Origin: Protula sp. h YS-2021
Taxonomy: Eukaryota; Annelida; Polychaeta; Sabellida; Serpulidae
Reading direction: 5' to 3'
Length of the DNA stretch: 64,000 bases
Assembly (NCBI GenBank): GCA_949752745.1
Contig: OX457025.1
Location: 52,287,098-52,351,097 of the forward strand
Part shown: positions 61,469-64,000 of the stretch, piece after piece
How positions within the stretch are numbered: the first letter of the stretch is position 1
Layout of the letters: each line of letters begins with the position of its first letter
Program-made: the position numbers and the translations under genes
The notes under the pieces: generated by a model
Told to the model about the DNA's origin: nothing
What the model saw: only the letters and a program-made list of their open reading frames with translations
Databases searched by the model: none

Positions 61469-62446
61469 ATGGATACGGTCGACAAACCGACAACCCGGTC
61501 CGAGTCGAAGCGAATCCAAGATGAGCAACATGCTCAAACCTTTGATTGGCTGACAAAACTGTCAGGAGAAATTGATGTCCTTATGCTGAAAAGGGTCAAA
61601 GAAAGCGTTCGTTTGAAATACAAGGATTGGTTGGAGAAGTATTGCAACTTCCTTGACCAATACGAAGCCAGAGTTAGCCACACAGCTAGTGACGGCACTG
61701 AAGTAGAAGAAACAAGGCTGGAATCGCACCGAAACTTTCTGCTTGAGGTCAAATCTCGGGTAGAAACATGGTTCGGCGAAGTTTCTTCCAGCCAAGCAGA
61801 TGGAAGCATTTGCACCCAAAGTTCGCGGAAGTCGCAAAGATCCTCACTGTTGAGGGAACGTCAGCGATGCGAAGAACTCAAGGCCGAGGCGGAAGCCATG
61901 AAAAAGCGGCAAGAAATAGAAGACCAGGAGCGAGATCTCTATCGCAGGCGCGAACAGCTCGAAATTGACCTCAGACGGAAAAGAGAAGAACTGGAACTAC
62001 AGACCAAGTTGAAGATAGCTGAAGCCGCGATCAGTGAGCACGATAGTGCTAGTGTCAGGTCAGTGTCTAGCCGTCGTTCTCGAGTCCTTGATGACAAACG
62101 TTACGAAAATAATTATGTTACCGACGTTGTCAATATTACGAAATTGCTTAGAAAACCGACGTTCGGCGTAGAGAAATTTAATGGCGATGCGTTGAAATAT
62201 GTACGTTTTGTACGTCAGTTTAACAGTCGTATTGTCGCTTACTGCGACACAGATGAAGAAAAATACACGTTTCTTGAACATTACACTTCCGGCGAAGCTA
62301 AAAGTATCGTTTCGGGCTTCGCTCATTTGAACGCGTCGGATGCATATGAAACGGCGATGCGCGAGCTAGACGAACGTTACTGTGATCGACAAGTTATCGC
62401 TCACGCTTACGTCAAACGAAAATTGGCCGTCAATACGTGCAAATGA
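61469..62446 (+). pseudogene. Bel/Pao retrotransposon gag, 5' part
   Basis: 325 codons with a charged coiled-coil region and a DUF1759-like segment (KFNGDALKYVRFVRQFNSRI...YTSGEAKSIVSGF) typical of Bel/Pao Gag. After about 62430 the frame changes (continuing at 62430-62645), and it changes back near 62600-62640, so the gene is broken. Confidence 0.85.
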
Positions 62447-64000
62447 TGGCAAGGCACTAGACCGCTATGCCGTGTTCCTCCAAGAACTCGACAGCGCTAT
62501 CAAAGATGTTCGAGAGGTCCGAATATTGGAATATCCGGAAAACATGAAACGCTTTGTGGCAAAACTGCCTCAGTTTCTACAGGATCGGTGGTGCAGAGAA
62601 ATTCATCGCTTCGAAGGCCACCAATCAGTTTCACAGATCTTGTGACATTTGTGAAATCCGAAGCAAAGATTATGAATGACCCGACATATGAAGGAAGCGC
62701 AATCAGTGACGTGACGTCATCAACTACACCAAAAAAGCACACCGGATCTTTCGTCACTTCAACGGGCAATAAACAGACCAAACGCAAGTCTGACAAGTCA
62801 GGGTCAGGTAAGCCTACGAGCAAAGGTTGTGTATATTGTTCAGTCGAGACACATGGGTTATCCGAGTGCGAAAGGTTAAGTAGTTTGTCACCTAATGACA
62901 GAGCACTGTTTGTTAAATCCAAAGGTTTATGATTTGGTTGTTTGAAGTTTGGTCATTTGAGCAAAGCTTGCGAAAACAGGTGTGTTTGCAAAAAATGTAA
63001 ACGTCACCATCCAACATCGCTTCACAGAGAAGACAAAATTAATGATAAAAACATTGAAAAGAAAACTGAAGCTCCAGTAAATCAGTTATGTAGCTCTACG
63101 AGTGCCGGTAGTGAAGAATGTGCCATGGCCATTATACCGGTTGAGGTGAAGGTTAAGAACAGTTTCAAAGCTGTTAAAACATACGCATTCTTAGATTCAG
63201 GAAGCAGTGTTAGCTTCTGTACACAAAGTTTAATGCAGGAGTTGGGTGTGGGTGGTAAAAGGTTGAAAATGACCATAAACACTATGGGCAAACCATTCAC
63301 AATGGTGACTAACGAAATTAAGGGACTAGCGGTTAGTGATCTGGAAGGCAAAAATACGATAGAATTGCCGAAGGTTTACACTAAGGATACCATGCCTGTT
63401 TCGCACTGTCACATTCCCAGGATGAGTGACATATCACAATGGCCGTATTTGACAAATGTGCATTTACCGGAAATAGAAGCAGATATCGGTCTTTTGATCG
63501 ATGTCGATGCACCAGGTGTCTTTACCCCTATCGAAACTAGGACTGGTCCGATAGACTGTCCCTTAGCCACAAGGTCACCCTTAGGGTGGATCGTATGGAA
63601 CATAAGGCGCAATTGCCAGGCCAAAGCCTTCGCTATGGTAAATAGAACGTCCATTATAGCTCTGAAGGAAGTTGACGATTTAAAGGCTTTAGATAGGTTA
63701 GTGAGAGATTCAATCAATTTTGAGTTTCCCGAGTATATCGTAGACGATAAAAAAGAAAATTCACAAGAGGATTAGGCCTTTCTTCGAAAGGTAGAAACTT
63801 CAATGAAAAGGGTAGGAGATCACTATGAGGTCGGATTACCATTTAGGGACGAGTCCATCGTACTCCCCGACAATCGTAACCAAGCCGTTCAAAGATTGAA
63901 AACTTTAGAAAGAAAAATGAGAAAAAATCCAGTGTTTTGGCAGGACTATACACGCTTCATGACAGATGTCATAGATAAGGGATATGCGGAAGTAGTTCCA
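62447..64000 (+). pseudogene. Bel/Pao gag-pol continuation: zinc knuckles, protease, start of RT
   Basis: Zinc knuckle motifs (about 62825-62880 and CLKFGHLSKACENRC at 62937-62985) follow an in-frame TGA at 62930. An aspartic protease active site (FLDSGSSVSF) lies near 63188, and a TRSPLGWIVWN linker at about 63568. A TAG (63773-63775) interrupts the frame, after which the N-terminal RT region (FRDESIVLP; NPVFWQDYTRFM) runs to the window edge. Two frame changes and two nonsense codons make this a dead copy. Confidence 0.85.

Overview
The window is metazoan nuclear DNA: it has GT-AG introns, a trypsin-type serine protease gene in pieces, TATA-driven genes and many interspersed repeats. It is probably from an invertebrate. 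A mollusc is plausible from the general style of the dispersed repeats, but nothing here proves it. Most of the sequence is mobile DNA; the host contributes only scattered exons.

The main object is a nearly complete Maverick/Polinton (adintovirus-like) element at 147-16121. It has AG...CT termini, inverted ends and a perfect 6-bp target duplication (CGTGTG). A plus-strand block (377-8929) encodes small early-type proteins, a NADAR-domain cargo gene broken by a frameshift, a chromodomain integrase, a packaging ATPase, two conserved but unnamed proteins, a small Cys-rich protein, minor and major capsid proteins, a basic core-like protein and an adenain-type protease. A convergent minus-strand block (9229-14376) encodes a set of PC4-like small proteins and a protein-primed family B DNA polymerase split into two frames. 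The element sits in an intron of the trypsin-like gene, only 8 bp after the 5' splice site. The neighbouring exons are at 16136-16239 (catalytic His) and 17457-17633 (signal peptide, pro-region, IVGG), both on the minus strand.

A second element, 24443-29572, is a long palindrome whose ends belong to the same terminal family (AGTAGGGTGAAAA, then CRE and ETS motif arrays). It carries a roughly 162-bp satellite, a GAACATGTTC-rich minisatellite and one C2H2 zinc-finger gene with an internal stop. It is flanked by an exact 125-bp direct repeat instead of a 6-bp one. It looks like a non-autonomous relative of the Polinton. A third palindrome, 46811-49387, has 1.2-kb arms, each containing a tRNA-like sequence.

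The remaining sequence holds a decayed Tc1/mariner transposase (31141-31960), a decayed DIRS-like reverse transcriptase (about 38400-39480), a decayed Bel/Pao LTR retrotransposon that runs off the right edge (60985-64000), several dispersed repeat families, minisatellites, and first exons of two putative secreted host proteins (32930-33245 and 56679-56954).

The most unusual features are: host-type transcription factor motifs concentrated at the Polinton-family ends (CRE|ETS, FoxO-type, T-MARE, DR5 and p53-like); the NADAR and multi-PC4 cargo; stop codons that lie inside the TATA box of the next gene; and the palindromic relative with a 125-bp flanking duplication.
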